Position numbers and translations under genes: made by a program
Assembly: GCA_025924495.1 (NCBI GenBank)
Contig: JAICIG010000097.1
Span: forward strand, 1-20,174
Source of the DNA: Pirellulales bacterium
GTDB lineage: Bacteria > Planctomycetota > Planctomycetia > Pirellulales > JAICIG01
DNA length: 20,174 nucleotides
Reading direction: 5' to 3'
Notes under the pieces: generated by a model
The model's database searches: none
What the model was told of the DNA's origin: nothing
Seen by the model: the letters and a program-made list of their open reading frames with translations, nothing else
Shown here: piece by piece, positions 7,617-14,549 of the stretch
How positions within the stretch are numbered: position 1 is the first letter of the stretch
Layout of the letters: the number at the start of each line of letters is the position of its first letter

Positions 7617-8828
7617 ATGGATAAGTTGAAATCGGACGGCGGCATGCGCTTCGCCGCGAAGCTGTCGACTTTGTCGGGCACGCACGAGGCGGTCGCCGAG
7701 GCGTGTGGGGCCGTCCATGAACTTGGCGCGAGGCCGAACCTGGCCGTCGTGTTCTTCTCGCCGCACCATGTTGACAAGGCCGAAGAAATCGCCGCCGAGA
7801 TCCTCGAACGCACGAACGCCGAGTGCCTGCTCGGGTGTACCGGCGAGTCGATCATCGGCAACGATCGCGAGATCGAGCAGTCGCCCGCCATCTCGCTCTG
7901 GCTGGCGTCTTTGCCGGGCGTCTCAGTCGCAGCGATGCATTTGGAATTCGAGAAAACGCCTGAAGGAGGTACGGTAGTCGGCTGGCCCGACGAGTTGCCG
8001 GCGGAATGGCCCGCGCGATCAGCACTGATGTTATTAGGCGAGCCGTTCAGTTTTCCGGCTGACTGGCTCCTGGAACGGCTCAACGAAGACCGCCCTGGCG
8101 TGGCAGTGCTGGGCGGCATGGCGAGCGGAGCCTATGCGCCCGGCGGGAACCGGCTGATCTTCAATCGCAAAGCGTTCACGGAAGGCGCCGTTGCGGCATT
8201 GATTCACGGACCGGTAGAAATTCGGGCCGTCGTTTCCCAAGGCTGTCGGCCGATCGGCCGTTCTTTCGTGGTCACCAAAGCGGAGCAGAACGTCATCTTC
8301 GAGTTGAGCGGAAAGCCGCCGTTGGCGCAACTGCAGGAAGTGCTCATCGGGCTCTCACCGGAGGATGAGGAACTGGCGCAGAAGGGGCTGCACCTGGGAC
8401 GCGTCATCAACGAGTATCAAGGCGAGTTCGCACGCGGCGACTTTCTGGTTCGCAATTGCATCGGCGCCGACCGGAATACCGGCGCGCTGGCCATCGGCGA
8501 CTATGTGCGCACGGGACAGACAGTTCAGTTTCACGTGCGCGACGCGCGGACCGCCGATGAAGATCTGCAGGAGCTGTTGAATGCGGCCATGCAATCGTCG
8601 GGCTATGCCGCGCAAGGCGCGCTGTTGTTTACCTGCAATGGCCGCGGCACGAGATTGTTCGATCAGCCGCATCACGACGCCGGCGCGCTGCGCAAGGCAC
8701 TCGGCACGATCCCCGTCGCCGGATTCTTCGCGCAAGGCGAAATCGGACCGATCGGCGGCAAGAACTTTCTACACGGCTTTACCGCCAGCGCTGCCTTGTT
8801 TTGTCCCGCGCGCCAGCGACAGGCCTAG
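7617..8828 (+). CDS. FIST N/C-domain sensory protein
   Basis: This 403-residue soluble protein matches the FIST architecture. The N-terminal domain follows the typical MRFAAKLST opening, with LAVVFFSPHH, the LLGCTGESIIGN motif, and a VAVLGGMASG segment with GAVAALIHG. The C-terminal domain covers GDFLVRNCIGADR, YVRTGQTVQFHVRDA, GALLFTCNGRG and the closing GFFAQGEIGPIGG. FIST domains are predicted sensory modules that bind small ligands; no partner kinase or cyclase is fused here. I chose ATG 7617; ATG 7644 (opening MRFAAK) is equally plausible, and the frame extends to a TTG at 7572. It lies 46 bases upstream of the photolyase on the same strand and is probably in the same operon, which suggests a role in light or redox response (inferred). 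Confidence 0.87.
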   Translation: MDKLKSDGGMRFAAKLSTLSGTHEAVAEACGAVHELGARPNLAVVFFSPHHVDKAEEIAAEILERTNAECLLGCTGESIIGNDREIEQSPAISLWLASLPGVSVAAMHLEFEKTPEGGTVVGWPDELPAEWPARSALMLLGEPFSFPADWLLERLNEDRPGVAVLGGMASGAYAPGGNRLIFNRKAFTEGAVAALIHGPVEIRAVVSQGCRPIGRSFVVTKAEQNVIFELSGKPPLAQLQEVLIGLSPEDEELAQKGLHLGRVINEYQGEFARGDFLVRNCIGADRNTGALAIGDYVRTGQTVQFHVRDARTADEDLQELLNAAMQSSGYAAQGALLFTCNGRGTRLFDQPHHDAGALRKALGTIPVAGFFAQGEIGPIGGKNFLHGFTASAALFCPARQRQA

Positions 8829-8874
8829 TTTGGAATCCACATTTGCAGATGCGGACCGATTTGGTTCCTGACGG

Positions 8875-10353
8875 ATGATGCCAATGGCGGCGCCTATTTC
8901 GATTGTCTGGTTCCGAAGCGACCTGCGGCTCGAAGATCAACCAGCATTGCAAGCGGCAATGGCGCGCAAGGGACCCATCATTCCCGCATTCATTTGGGCG
9001 CCGGACGATGAGTCGCCGTGGCAATCGGGCGCAGCTAGCCGTTGGTGGCTTCATCAATCGCTTGTCGGATTGCAACACGACCTGGAGCGCCTCGGATCGA
9101 AGTTGATCATCCGCCGCGGGCCGACCTTGGCCGCACTCGAGTCGCTAGTCAGCGAGACTTCCGCCACGGCGGTGTTTTGGAACCGTCGATATGAACCGTC
9201 CGTGCAAAAGCGCGATGCCGAGGTCAAATCGTCCCTGCAGTCGAGCGGCGTCGAGGCGGAAAGCTTTAAAGGCTCGCTGTTGTTTGAGCCGTGGGAGATC
9301 TTGAACAAACAGAATCAACCGTACCGCGTATTCACGCCCTTTTATCGTGCCTGCCTGGCCGCTGCGCCGCCGCATCAGCCCAAGGCGCCGCCGAACAAGT
9401 TGTGCACTCCCGAGCATTGGCCAAGCAGCGACTCGCTGTGCCAACTCGGGCTCGAGCCGCAGATCGATTGGGCCGGCGGTATGCGCGAGGCGTGGCAGCC
9501 CGGCGCCGCCGGGGCAAAGAAGCAGCTCGAGTATTTCCTAGCGCATGGCCTTGCCGGCTACGAACAAGGGCGAGATACGCCAGGCCAAGAGGGCGTTTCG
9601 CGGTTATCGCCGTACCTGCATTTCGGCCAGGTCAGCCCGCGACAAATTTGGCATGCCGTGCAAGACCTCGCCAGCGAACTGGGGAAAAAGACTACTGCTG
9701 CCGCTGAAGGCTTTTTGCGGCAACTCATCTGGCGGGAGTTTGCTCATCATCTCTTGTATCACTTTCCGCAAACGGACGATGAACCGCTGCATGCGGAGTT
9801 CGCGCAATTCCCGTGGCGCGACGACCGATCAGCGCTTCGCGCCTGGCAGCGCGGCCAAACGGGCTACCCGTTCGTCGATGCCGGCATGCGGCAATTATGG
9901 ACGACCGGCTGGATGCACAATCGAGTGCGAATGAATGTCGGCTCGTTCCTGGTCAAGCACCTGCTGCTCCCTTGGCAAGCCGGCGCCCGCTGGTTTTGGG
10001 ACACTCTCGTTGATGCCGATTTGGCGAATAACACCTTGGGTTGGCAGTGGGTCGCCGGCTGCGGCGCCGATGCGGCGCCCTACTTTCGCATCTTTAATCC
10101 GGTTAAGCAGGCCGAACGATTCGATGCCGACGGAGCCTATGTGCGGCGCTGGGTTCCTGAACTGGCGGCGCTGCCCGACGAGTGGTTGCAACAACCTTGG
10201 GCTGCTCCGCGCGAGACGCTCAAGGAGGCCGGAATTGAACTGGGGCGAGACTATCCCGAGCCAATCGTCGATCATAGCGAGGCGCGGCAGCGTGCGCTGG
10301 CGGCGCTAGCTGAAATGCGCCGCGCGAGGGGAAGTACGCGGAGCAAGCGATGA
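8875..10353 (+). CDS. phrB: Class I DNA photolyase/cryptochrome family protein
   Basis: This 492-residue flavoprotein matches CPD photolyase, which repairs UV-induced pyrimidine dimers using light and FADH-. The N-terminal Rossmann-like antenna domain opens ISIVWFRSDLRLED. The C-terminal FAD domain carries RLSPYLHFGQVSPRQIW, WREFAHHLL (E288, the position of E. coli E274), TGYPFVDAGMRQL, WMHNRVRM (N349, at E. coli N341) and DAAPYFRIFNP. The electron-transfer tryptophans are present as W314, W367 and W390, with exactly the E. coli spacing (306, 359, 382), so it is probably a functional photolyase. ATG 8875 is chosen; ATG 8878 and 8884 also fit. Its stop overlaps the start of tspO by four bases (ATGA). 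Confidence 0.95.
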   Translation: MMPMAAPISIVWFRSDLRLEDQPALQAAMARKGPIIPAFIWAPDDESPWQSGAASRWWLHQSLVGLQHDLERLGSKLIIRRGPTLAALESLVSETSATAVFWNRRYEPSVQKRDAEVKSSLQSSGVEAESFKGSLLFEPWEILNKQNQPYRVFTPFYRACLAAAPPHQPKAPPNKLCTPEHWPSSDSLCQLGLEPQIDWAGGMREAWQPGAAGAKKQLEYFLAHGLAGYEQGRDTPGQEGVSRLSPYLHFGQVSPRQIWHAVQDLASELGKKTTAAAEGFLRQLIWREFAHHLLYHFPQTDDEPLHAEFAQFPWRDDRSALRAWQRGQTGYPFVDAGMRQLWTTGWMHNRVRMNVGSFLVKHLLLPWQAGARWFWDTLVDADLANNTLGWQWVAGCGADAAPYFRIFNPVKQAERFDADGAYVRRWVPELAALPDEWLQQPWAAPRETLKEAGIELGRDYPEPIVDHSEARQRALAALAEMRRARGSTRSKR

Positions 10354-10832
10354 GATTTTCAAGCACAGATGCGTTGGCGCTCGTGATTTCCGTGGCCGTT
10401 TGCTTTGCCGCCGCTGCCGCTGGTTCGTGGCTCACCTTCGCTTCGCTCGATACGTGGTATGCCGGTCTCGCTAAGCCCTCTTTGAATCCGCCCAACTGGG
10501 TGTTCGGCCCGGTCTGGTCGACGCTGTATTTGCTGATGGCGATTGCCGCCTGGCTCGTCTGGCAGCAGCGCGAGCGCACACAGGTCAAGCTTCCATTGAG
10601 CTTGTTCGCAGCTCAGTTAGCGTTGAACGTCGCCTGGTCGGGCTGTTTCTTTTATCTCGAGCGACCCGGTTTGGCGTTTGGCGACGTCGCGCTTTTGTGG
10701 TTGTTGATCCTGGCCACGATGGTCTCGTTTTTCAGAGTCTCTGGCGTAGCCGGCGCCTTGCTTGTGCCATATTGGCTTTGGGTCACTTTCGCTTCGTACT
10801 TGAATTTCGCCATCTGGCGTCTGAATGCTTGA
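10350..10832 (+). CDS. tspO: TspO/MBR family membrane protein
   Basis: This 160-residue protein has five hydrophobic segments and the family's tryptophan-rich pattern: WYAGLAKPSLNPPNWVFGPV (36-55), ALNVAWSGCFF (91-101) and a final YWLWVTFASYLNFAIWRLN (141-159). TspO proteins sit in the inner or outer membrane, bind porphyrins and cholesterol-like ligands, and in bacteria are tied to tetrapyrrole, light and oxidative-stress responses. The ATG overlaps the photolyase TGA as ATGA, which implies translational coupling. TspO beside a photolyase is a known arrangement in other bacteria. Confidence 0.95.
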   Translation: MRFSSTDALALVISVAVCFAAAAAGSWLTFASLDTWYAGLAKPSLNPPNWVFGPVWSTLYLLMAIAAWLVWQQRERTQVKLPLSLFAAQLALNVAWSGCFFYLERPGLAFGDVALLWLLILATMVSFFRVSGVAGALLVPYWLWVTFASYLNFAIWRLNA

Positions 10833-10914
10833 GCATGCCCCACTTGAGATCTCCGGCCGACTTGCTTGAATAAGAGCCATCGCCCGTTCGTTGTCGGCAA
10901 TCTGAATACATTGC

Positions 10915-10922
10915 GCGGAGGA
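10915..10922 (+). promoter_or_regulatory. Ribosome binding site of the plus-strand PfpI gene
   Basis: GCGGAGGA ends 5 bases before ATG 10928, and 11 before a second in-frame ATG at 10934. The closer ATG is preferred. The remaining 95-base gap after tspO holds no clear terminator or promoter. Confidence 0.65.
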
Positions 10923-10927
10923 TTCAC

Positions 10928-11473
10928 ATGGCTATGGAGCACAAAGGGCCGCTGGACGGCAAACGATTTTTGATGTTTGTCGACGACATCTACGAAGATT
11001 TGGAATTGTGGTATCCGAAGCTGCGGCTGAACGAAGCCGGCGCCCATGTGACGGTCGCCGGCCCCGAGGCCGAACACAAGTACTCGGGCAAGCACAGCTA
11101 TCCTTGCCGTTCGGACGCGGCCATTCGCGACATGGAAGCGGCCGATTTCCACGGCGTGGTGATTCCCGGCGGCTTCATGCCCGACAAATTGCGGCGCGAT
11201 CCGAAAGTGCTGCAACTCGTGCGAGACTTCTCGGCGGCCGGCAAACTCGTGGCGGCCATCTGCCATGGCGGCTGGATTCCGATCTCCGCCGGCGTGTATC
11301 GGGGCGTGCGCGTGACTAGCTCGCCGGGCATTAAGGACGATCTGGTCAACGCCGGCGCCATTTGGGAAGACACGGCCGTGGTCGTCGACCGGCACTTTGT
11401 CTCCAGCCGCAAGCCCGATGATTTGCCGGAGTTTTGCCGCGGAATCTTCCGTGCGATGGGCGTGCCGGGATAG
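10928..11473 (+). CDS. DJ-1/PfpI family protein (class I glutamine amidotransferase-like)
   Basis: This 181-residue cytoplasmic protein has the DJ-1/PfpI fold: RFLMFVDDIYEDLELWYP with the acidic E23, HVTVAGPEAEHKY, GVVIPGGFMPDKLR, and the nucleophile-elbow Cys in AAICHGGW (C112-H113), then GVRVTSSPGIKDDLVNAGA and FVSSRKPDDLPEF. Members act as proteases, glyoxalases or deglycases, or as chaperones; which applies here cannot be told. The start is backed by GCGGAGGA. It is convergent with the next gene, with an inverted repeat between them. A second, clearly different PfpI protein is encoded on the minus strand at 12529-13107. Confidence 0.92.
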   Translation: MAMEHKGPLDGKRFLMFVDDIYEDLELWYPKLRLNEAGAHVTVAGPEAEHKYSGKHSYPCRSDAAIRDMEAADFHGVVIPGGFMPDKLRRDPKVLQLVRDFSAAGKLVAAICHGGWIPISAGVYRGVRVTSSPGIKDDLVNAGAIWEDTAVVVDRHFVSSRKPDDLPEFCRGIFRAMGVPG

Positions 11474-11480
11474 CTACAAC

Positions 11481-11553
11481 TCGTAGGGTGGGCCTCGCCC
11501 ACCTTGAATCAGAGCGTGACTGGATTTCTCGGTGGGCGAGGCCCACCCTACGA
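11481..11553. repeat. REP-like inverted repeat with perfect 23-bp arms
   Basis: Left arm 11481-11503 (tcgtagggtgggcctcgccc, then acc) and right arm 11531-11553 are exact reverse complements, separated by 27 bases. Each arm is itself a hairpin: GGTGGGC, a 3-base loop, GCCCACC. The element therefore folds either as one long stem or as two short ones. It sits between the two convergent genes, 8 bases after one stop and 3 bases before the other, so it may act as a bidirectional terminator. The GTAGGGTGGGC-type arm resembles dispersed intergenic palindromes I associate with planctomycete and cyanobacterial genomes; that match is from memory. Confidence 0.88.
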
Positions 11554-11555
11554 AG

Positions 11556-12512
11556 TCAGCCTCGTGATCGCTTGATGCCCGCCTTTTCAAACGCTGGCGT
11601 CAGATTTTCGTACGATCTCTTCGCTGCGGCAATGGGATCGTAGCCGGGCTGGCCGGAGACCATGCCGCTGACCTCGACGCAGATGCAGCCGCGATAGCCG
11701 AGCGCGACGGCTTTGCGCAGTAGGGGAACGTAATCAAACCCGCCTTCGCCCGGCAGCACGAAACGCGCTTGCCCTTTGTCGAGCACGGTATCCTTGACGT
11801 GAATGAACCGAGTCAGCGGAATCATCTCTTTTAACGTGTCACTCAAGGGCATGTCTCGAAACTGGAAATGGCTGTAGTCGTAGGCCAGTTTCAGCCAGGG
11901 GCTGTCGATCTGTTTGACGAGCGCGACGGCGTCGGCGGGAGTATTCAAAGCCCCGAATCGATGCGGCTTGATGGCGAGCACTGTCTTCGTTTGTTCGGCG
12001 ACGCGCGCCCAGCCGGCCAGTCGCTCGGCAAAGCGAGCTTTGACTTGCGGCCACTGGCCTGCCTTGCCGCCGACAACCGTTTCAACGAGCGGCGGGTTAT
12101 CGGGCGCCAGGTCATGGGCCAATTCGCCGGCCGCCTTGAGTCGGTCGAGCTGAGCGCGATCGGCGTCGTCATCGACGCCAAGATTGAAGTTCTCCATCAG
12201 TGCGGGCAGCGAAAGATTCAGTTCCGCGAGGCGTGCGCCTAAGCCGCGGCGCGCGTCCTTCGACAACTTCGCGGGGGCAGTCGGCCAGTCAGGCATGCAG
12301 ACGAGTTCCACGGCGTCGTAGCCGATCTTTGCGCAGGCGGCCAAGGCATCATCGGCCGGAAGCGTCTTCATGCCGTACAGACTGAAGCCCAGCGTGACGC
12401 CGGGAGGCTCCGCGTCGGCCGCGCCCGCATCCCGGAACGAGCCAAGCATGGCGGCCCCGAACGCGGCAGCGCTGGCGGCAAGAAACTCGCGTCGATCGGA
12501 AGACTCTCTCAT
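11556..12512 (-). CDS. Tat-exported xylose-isomerase-like TIM-barrel protein
   Basis: This 318-residue protein is of the sugar phosphate isomerase/epimerase type. The N-terminus has a Tat-type motif, SDRREFLAASAAAFG, with likely cleavage in the GAADA region (about 30-34). The barrel follows from TLGFSLYGMKTL. Candidate metal-site residues are E69 (AVELVCM), D212 and H215 (YDYSHFQ), H238 (FIHVKD) and E280 (CVEVSG). At the strand where many relatives have Glu the sequence is LAIKPHRFG (K182, H184), so one ligand may differ. The substrate is unknown, probably a sugar or polyol. It is the last gene of the minus-strand operon, 16 bases after the PfpI gene, and its stop is 3 bases from the inverted repeat. 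Confidence 0.9.
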   Translation of the reverse strand: MRESSDRREFLAASAAAFGAAMLGSFRDAGAADAEPPGVTLGFSLYGMKTLPADDALAACAKIGYDAVELVCMPDWPTAPAKLSKDARRGLGARLAELNLSLPALMENFNLGVDDDADRAQLDRLKAAGELAHDLAPDNPPLVETVVGGKAGQWPQVKARFAERLAGWARVAEQTKTVLAIKPHRFGALNTPADAVALVKQIDSPWLKLAYDYSHFQFRDMPLSDTLKEMIPLTRFIHVKDTVLDKGQARFVLPGEGGFDYVPLLRKAVALGYRGCICVEVSGMVSGQPGYDPIAAAKRSYENLTPAFEKAGIKRSRG

Positions 12513-12528
12513 GGCTGGCCTTACTCAG

Positions 12529-13107
12529 CTACGACTTGTTGGCGGCTTGCTTCTGCCGCTCTGCCAGTAGCAGCTTGATCCACGCGCCCATGTAGTGGCC
12601 GTGATCATGGAACGTGCGCCCGCTGACCAGGTTGCCGTCGACCACGCACGGCTCGTTCACGAAGATGCCGCCGCACACTTCCAAATCGAAGCGGCACTTG
12701 CCGACCGTGGCCATGCGGCGGCCTTTGACGCAGCCCGCTCGGGCCGGGATTTCCACGCCGTGGCAGACGCTTGCGATGGGCTTGTTGTGCTCGAAAAAGT
12801 AACGCGTGACCCGCAGCAGGTCCTCATCGTCGCGAATGTATTCCGGCGCCCGGCCGCCGCTGAAGAAGATGCCCAGGTACTCTTCGGGCCGGATGTCGCG
12901 AAAGGCGATATCGGCCTCGATCGTGTAGCCTTCCCACTCCTTGGTGATCGTCCAGCCCGGCTTTACTTCATGCATCACCATTTGGTAGCGACGTTTCTCG
13001 GGCGCCGCCACGACGGGCTTTATGCCTTCTTCCTGCACGCGATAACACGGATAGAGCGTGTCGACGGTTTCCGTCGCGTCGCCCACGATAATCAACACCT
13101 GATCCAT
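12529..13107 (-). CDS. DJ-1/PfpI family protein, second type
   Basis: This 192-residue protein has no signal peptide. It shows MDQVLIIVGDATETVDTLYP (acidic E13), YLGIFFSGGRAPEYIRDDEDLL, and the nucleophile Cys in ASVCHGVEIPAR (C115-H116), followed by GRRMATVGKCRFDLE and NLVSGRTFHDHGHYMGAWI, a His-rich C-terminus. It differs strongly from the plus-strand PfpI protein: it has CHGVEIP instead of CHGGWIP, and no shared ends. Function is likely proteolytic, deglycase or chaperone-like, but not decidable here. It lies 9 bases downstream of the DUF1501 gene and 16 upstream of the TIM-barrel gene, so is most likely in one operon with them. It is cytoplasmic, whereas its three operon partners carry export signals. 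Confidence 0.9.
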   Translation of the reverse strand: MDQVLIIVGDATETVDTLYPCYRVQEEGIKPVVAAPEKRRYQMVMHEVKPGWTITKEWEGYTIEADIAFRDIRPEEYLGIFFSGGRAPEYIRDDEDLLRVTRYFFEHNKPIASVCHGVEIPARAGCVKGRRMATVGKCRFDLEVCGGIFVNEPCVVDGNLVSGRTFHDHGHYMGAWIKLLLAERQKQAANKS

Positions 13108-13116
13108 TCGAGTTCC

Positions 13117-14544
13117 TTAGCTCAAGATTCCCTTCACCACCTGCGCGCCTTCGACGCCCGAAAGTTTGGCGTCAAGCCCTTGGAACTTGACGCTGAAGCG
13201 TTCGTGGTCGATGCCGAGCAGATGCAACATGGTGGCATGCAGGTCGTGTACGCTCACGACGTCTTGCACGGCGGCATAGCCAAGTTCATCGGTGGCGCCG
13301 TAGTTCAGCCCGCCGCGGACTCCGCCGCCGGCCAGCCAGACTGTGAAGCCCTTGTTGTGGTGGTCGCGGCCGTCGCCCCCTTGGGACATGGGCGTGCGGC
13401 CGAACTCGCCGGCCCAGACGATCAACGTATCTTGCAGCATGCCGCGCTGCTTGAGATCGCGGATCAGCGCCGCGCAGGCCCGATCAATTTCTTGGGCCTT
13501 CAGTTCCACGCCATTGCGCACGCCGCCGTGATGGTCCCAATCTTTATGGTAGAGCTGAATGAACCGCACGCCGCGTTCGGCCAGCCGCCGGGCCAGCAAA
13601 CAGTTCGAGGCGAACGAGCCGTCGCCGGGCTGGCAGCCGTAAAGCTCCAGCGTCTGCGGCGATTCATTCCGCGTATCAATCAGATCGGGCACGCTGGCCT
13701 GCATCAGGAACGCCATTTCGTACTGCGCAATCCGCGTGGCGATTTCCGGATCGTGCAATACGGCGTCAGTTCCGGCGTTGATGGAGTTCACGGCGTTAAC
13801 CACATCTTGCTGCTGCTCGCGGCTCACGCCGGGCGGGTTGCTGAGATACAGCACCGGATCGCCTTTGCCGCGCAGGTGGACGCCTTGGAACTTGCTCGGC
13901 AAGAAGCCCGCCGACCATTGCCGCGCGGCGATGGGCTGGTTCTGGCCGCCGCGGCCGAGCGACGTAAGTACGACAAAGCCCGGCAGATCGCTGGCTTCGC
14001 TTCCTAAGCCGTACGTGGCCCAGGCGCCCATCGAAGGCCGGCCGGCGATCTGCGAGCCGGTATTCATGAACATGTGGGCCGGATCGTGGTTGATGGCTTC
14101 GGAGGTCATCGAACGCACGAAGCAGATCTCGTCGGACACGGCGCCGATCTGTTCGAACCATTCGCAGATTTCCGTGCCGCCGAACTTCTTGAATTTCGTC
14201 TGTGGTCCATAGCAGACCAGCTTCTGCCCTTGCAGTTGGGCGATCTGTTGTCCCTTCGTAAAACTTTCGGGCATCGGCTGGCCGTGCATTTCGGCCAGTT
14301 TGGGTTTGTAATCCCATGTTTCGAGGTGCGATGGGCCGCCCGCCATGGTCAGCCAGATCACACGCTTGGCTTTCGCTTGATGATGCAGCGGGCTGATCAC
14401 GCCGCGGGCAGCGCCTTGGGCCGTGGCGGCAAACAACCGAGGAGTGAGCAAGCTTGTGAGGCCGACGGCGCCGACGCCCATCGCCGAGCGAGTCAGGAAC
14501 GTGCGGCGGTGAATTAACTGAGAAATGTTTTGCGACGCGTCCAT
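13117..14544 (-). CDS. Tat-exported DUF1501 protein
   Basis: This 475-residue protein matches DUF1501, a large planctomycete family with an alkaline-phosphatase/sulfatase-like fold and unknown substrate. The N-terminus has a Tat motif, HRRTFLTRSAMG (R13-R14), then a hydrophobic stretch to about residue 40. Family motifs include VIWLTMAGGPSHLETWDYKP, GSQIAGRPSMGAWATYGLG, GEFGRTPMSQGGDGRDHHNK with GFTVWLAGGG, and the C-terminal VHDLHATMLHLLGIDH. It begins 5 bases after the stop of the cytochrome/DUF1549/DUF1553 gene, the usual partner of DUF1501 in planctomycetes. It is therefore probably translated together with it and acts in the same periplasmic pathway. Confidence 0.95.
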   Translation of the reverse strand: MDASQNISQLIHRRTFLTRSAMGVGAVGLTSLLTPRLFAATAQGAARGVISPLHHQAKAKRVIWLTMAGGPSHLETWDYKPKLAEMHGQPMPESFTKGQQIAQLQGQKLVCYGPQTKFKKFGGTEICEWFEQIGAVSDEICFVRSMTSEAINHDPAHMFMNTGSQIAGRPSMGAWATYGLGSEASDLPGFVVLTSLGRGGQNQPIAARQWSAGFLPSKFQGVHLRGKGDPVLYLSNPPGVSREQQQDVVNAVNSINAGTDAVLHDPEIATRIAQYEMAFLMQASVPDLIDTRNESPQTLELYGCQPGDGSFASNCLLARRLAERGVRFIQLYHKDWDHHGGVRNGVELKAQEIDRACAALIRDLKQRGMLQDTLIVWAGEFGRTPMSQGGDGRDHHNKGFTVWLAGGGVRGGLNYGATDELGYAAVQDVVSVHDLHATMLHLLGIDHERFSVKFQGLDAKLSGVEGAQVVKGILS

Positions 14545-14549
14545 GATGG

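Noticed and set aside
6774..7769. 331-codon open frame on the minus strand
   Set aside because: It crosses the end of the amidohydrolase-like gene, the 101-aa gene with its strong ribosome binding site and the start of the FIST gene; a composition artefact.
12595..14007. 470-codon open frame on the plus strand
   Set aside because: It spans two well-supported minus-strand genes (PfpI and DUF1501) and their junction, with biased composition and no recognisable domain.
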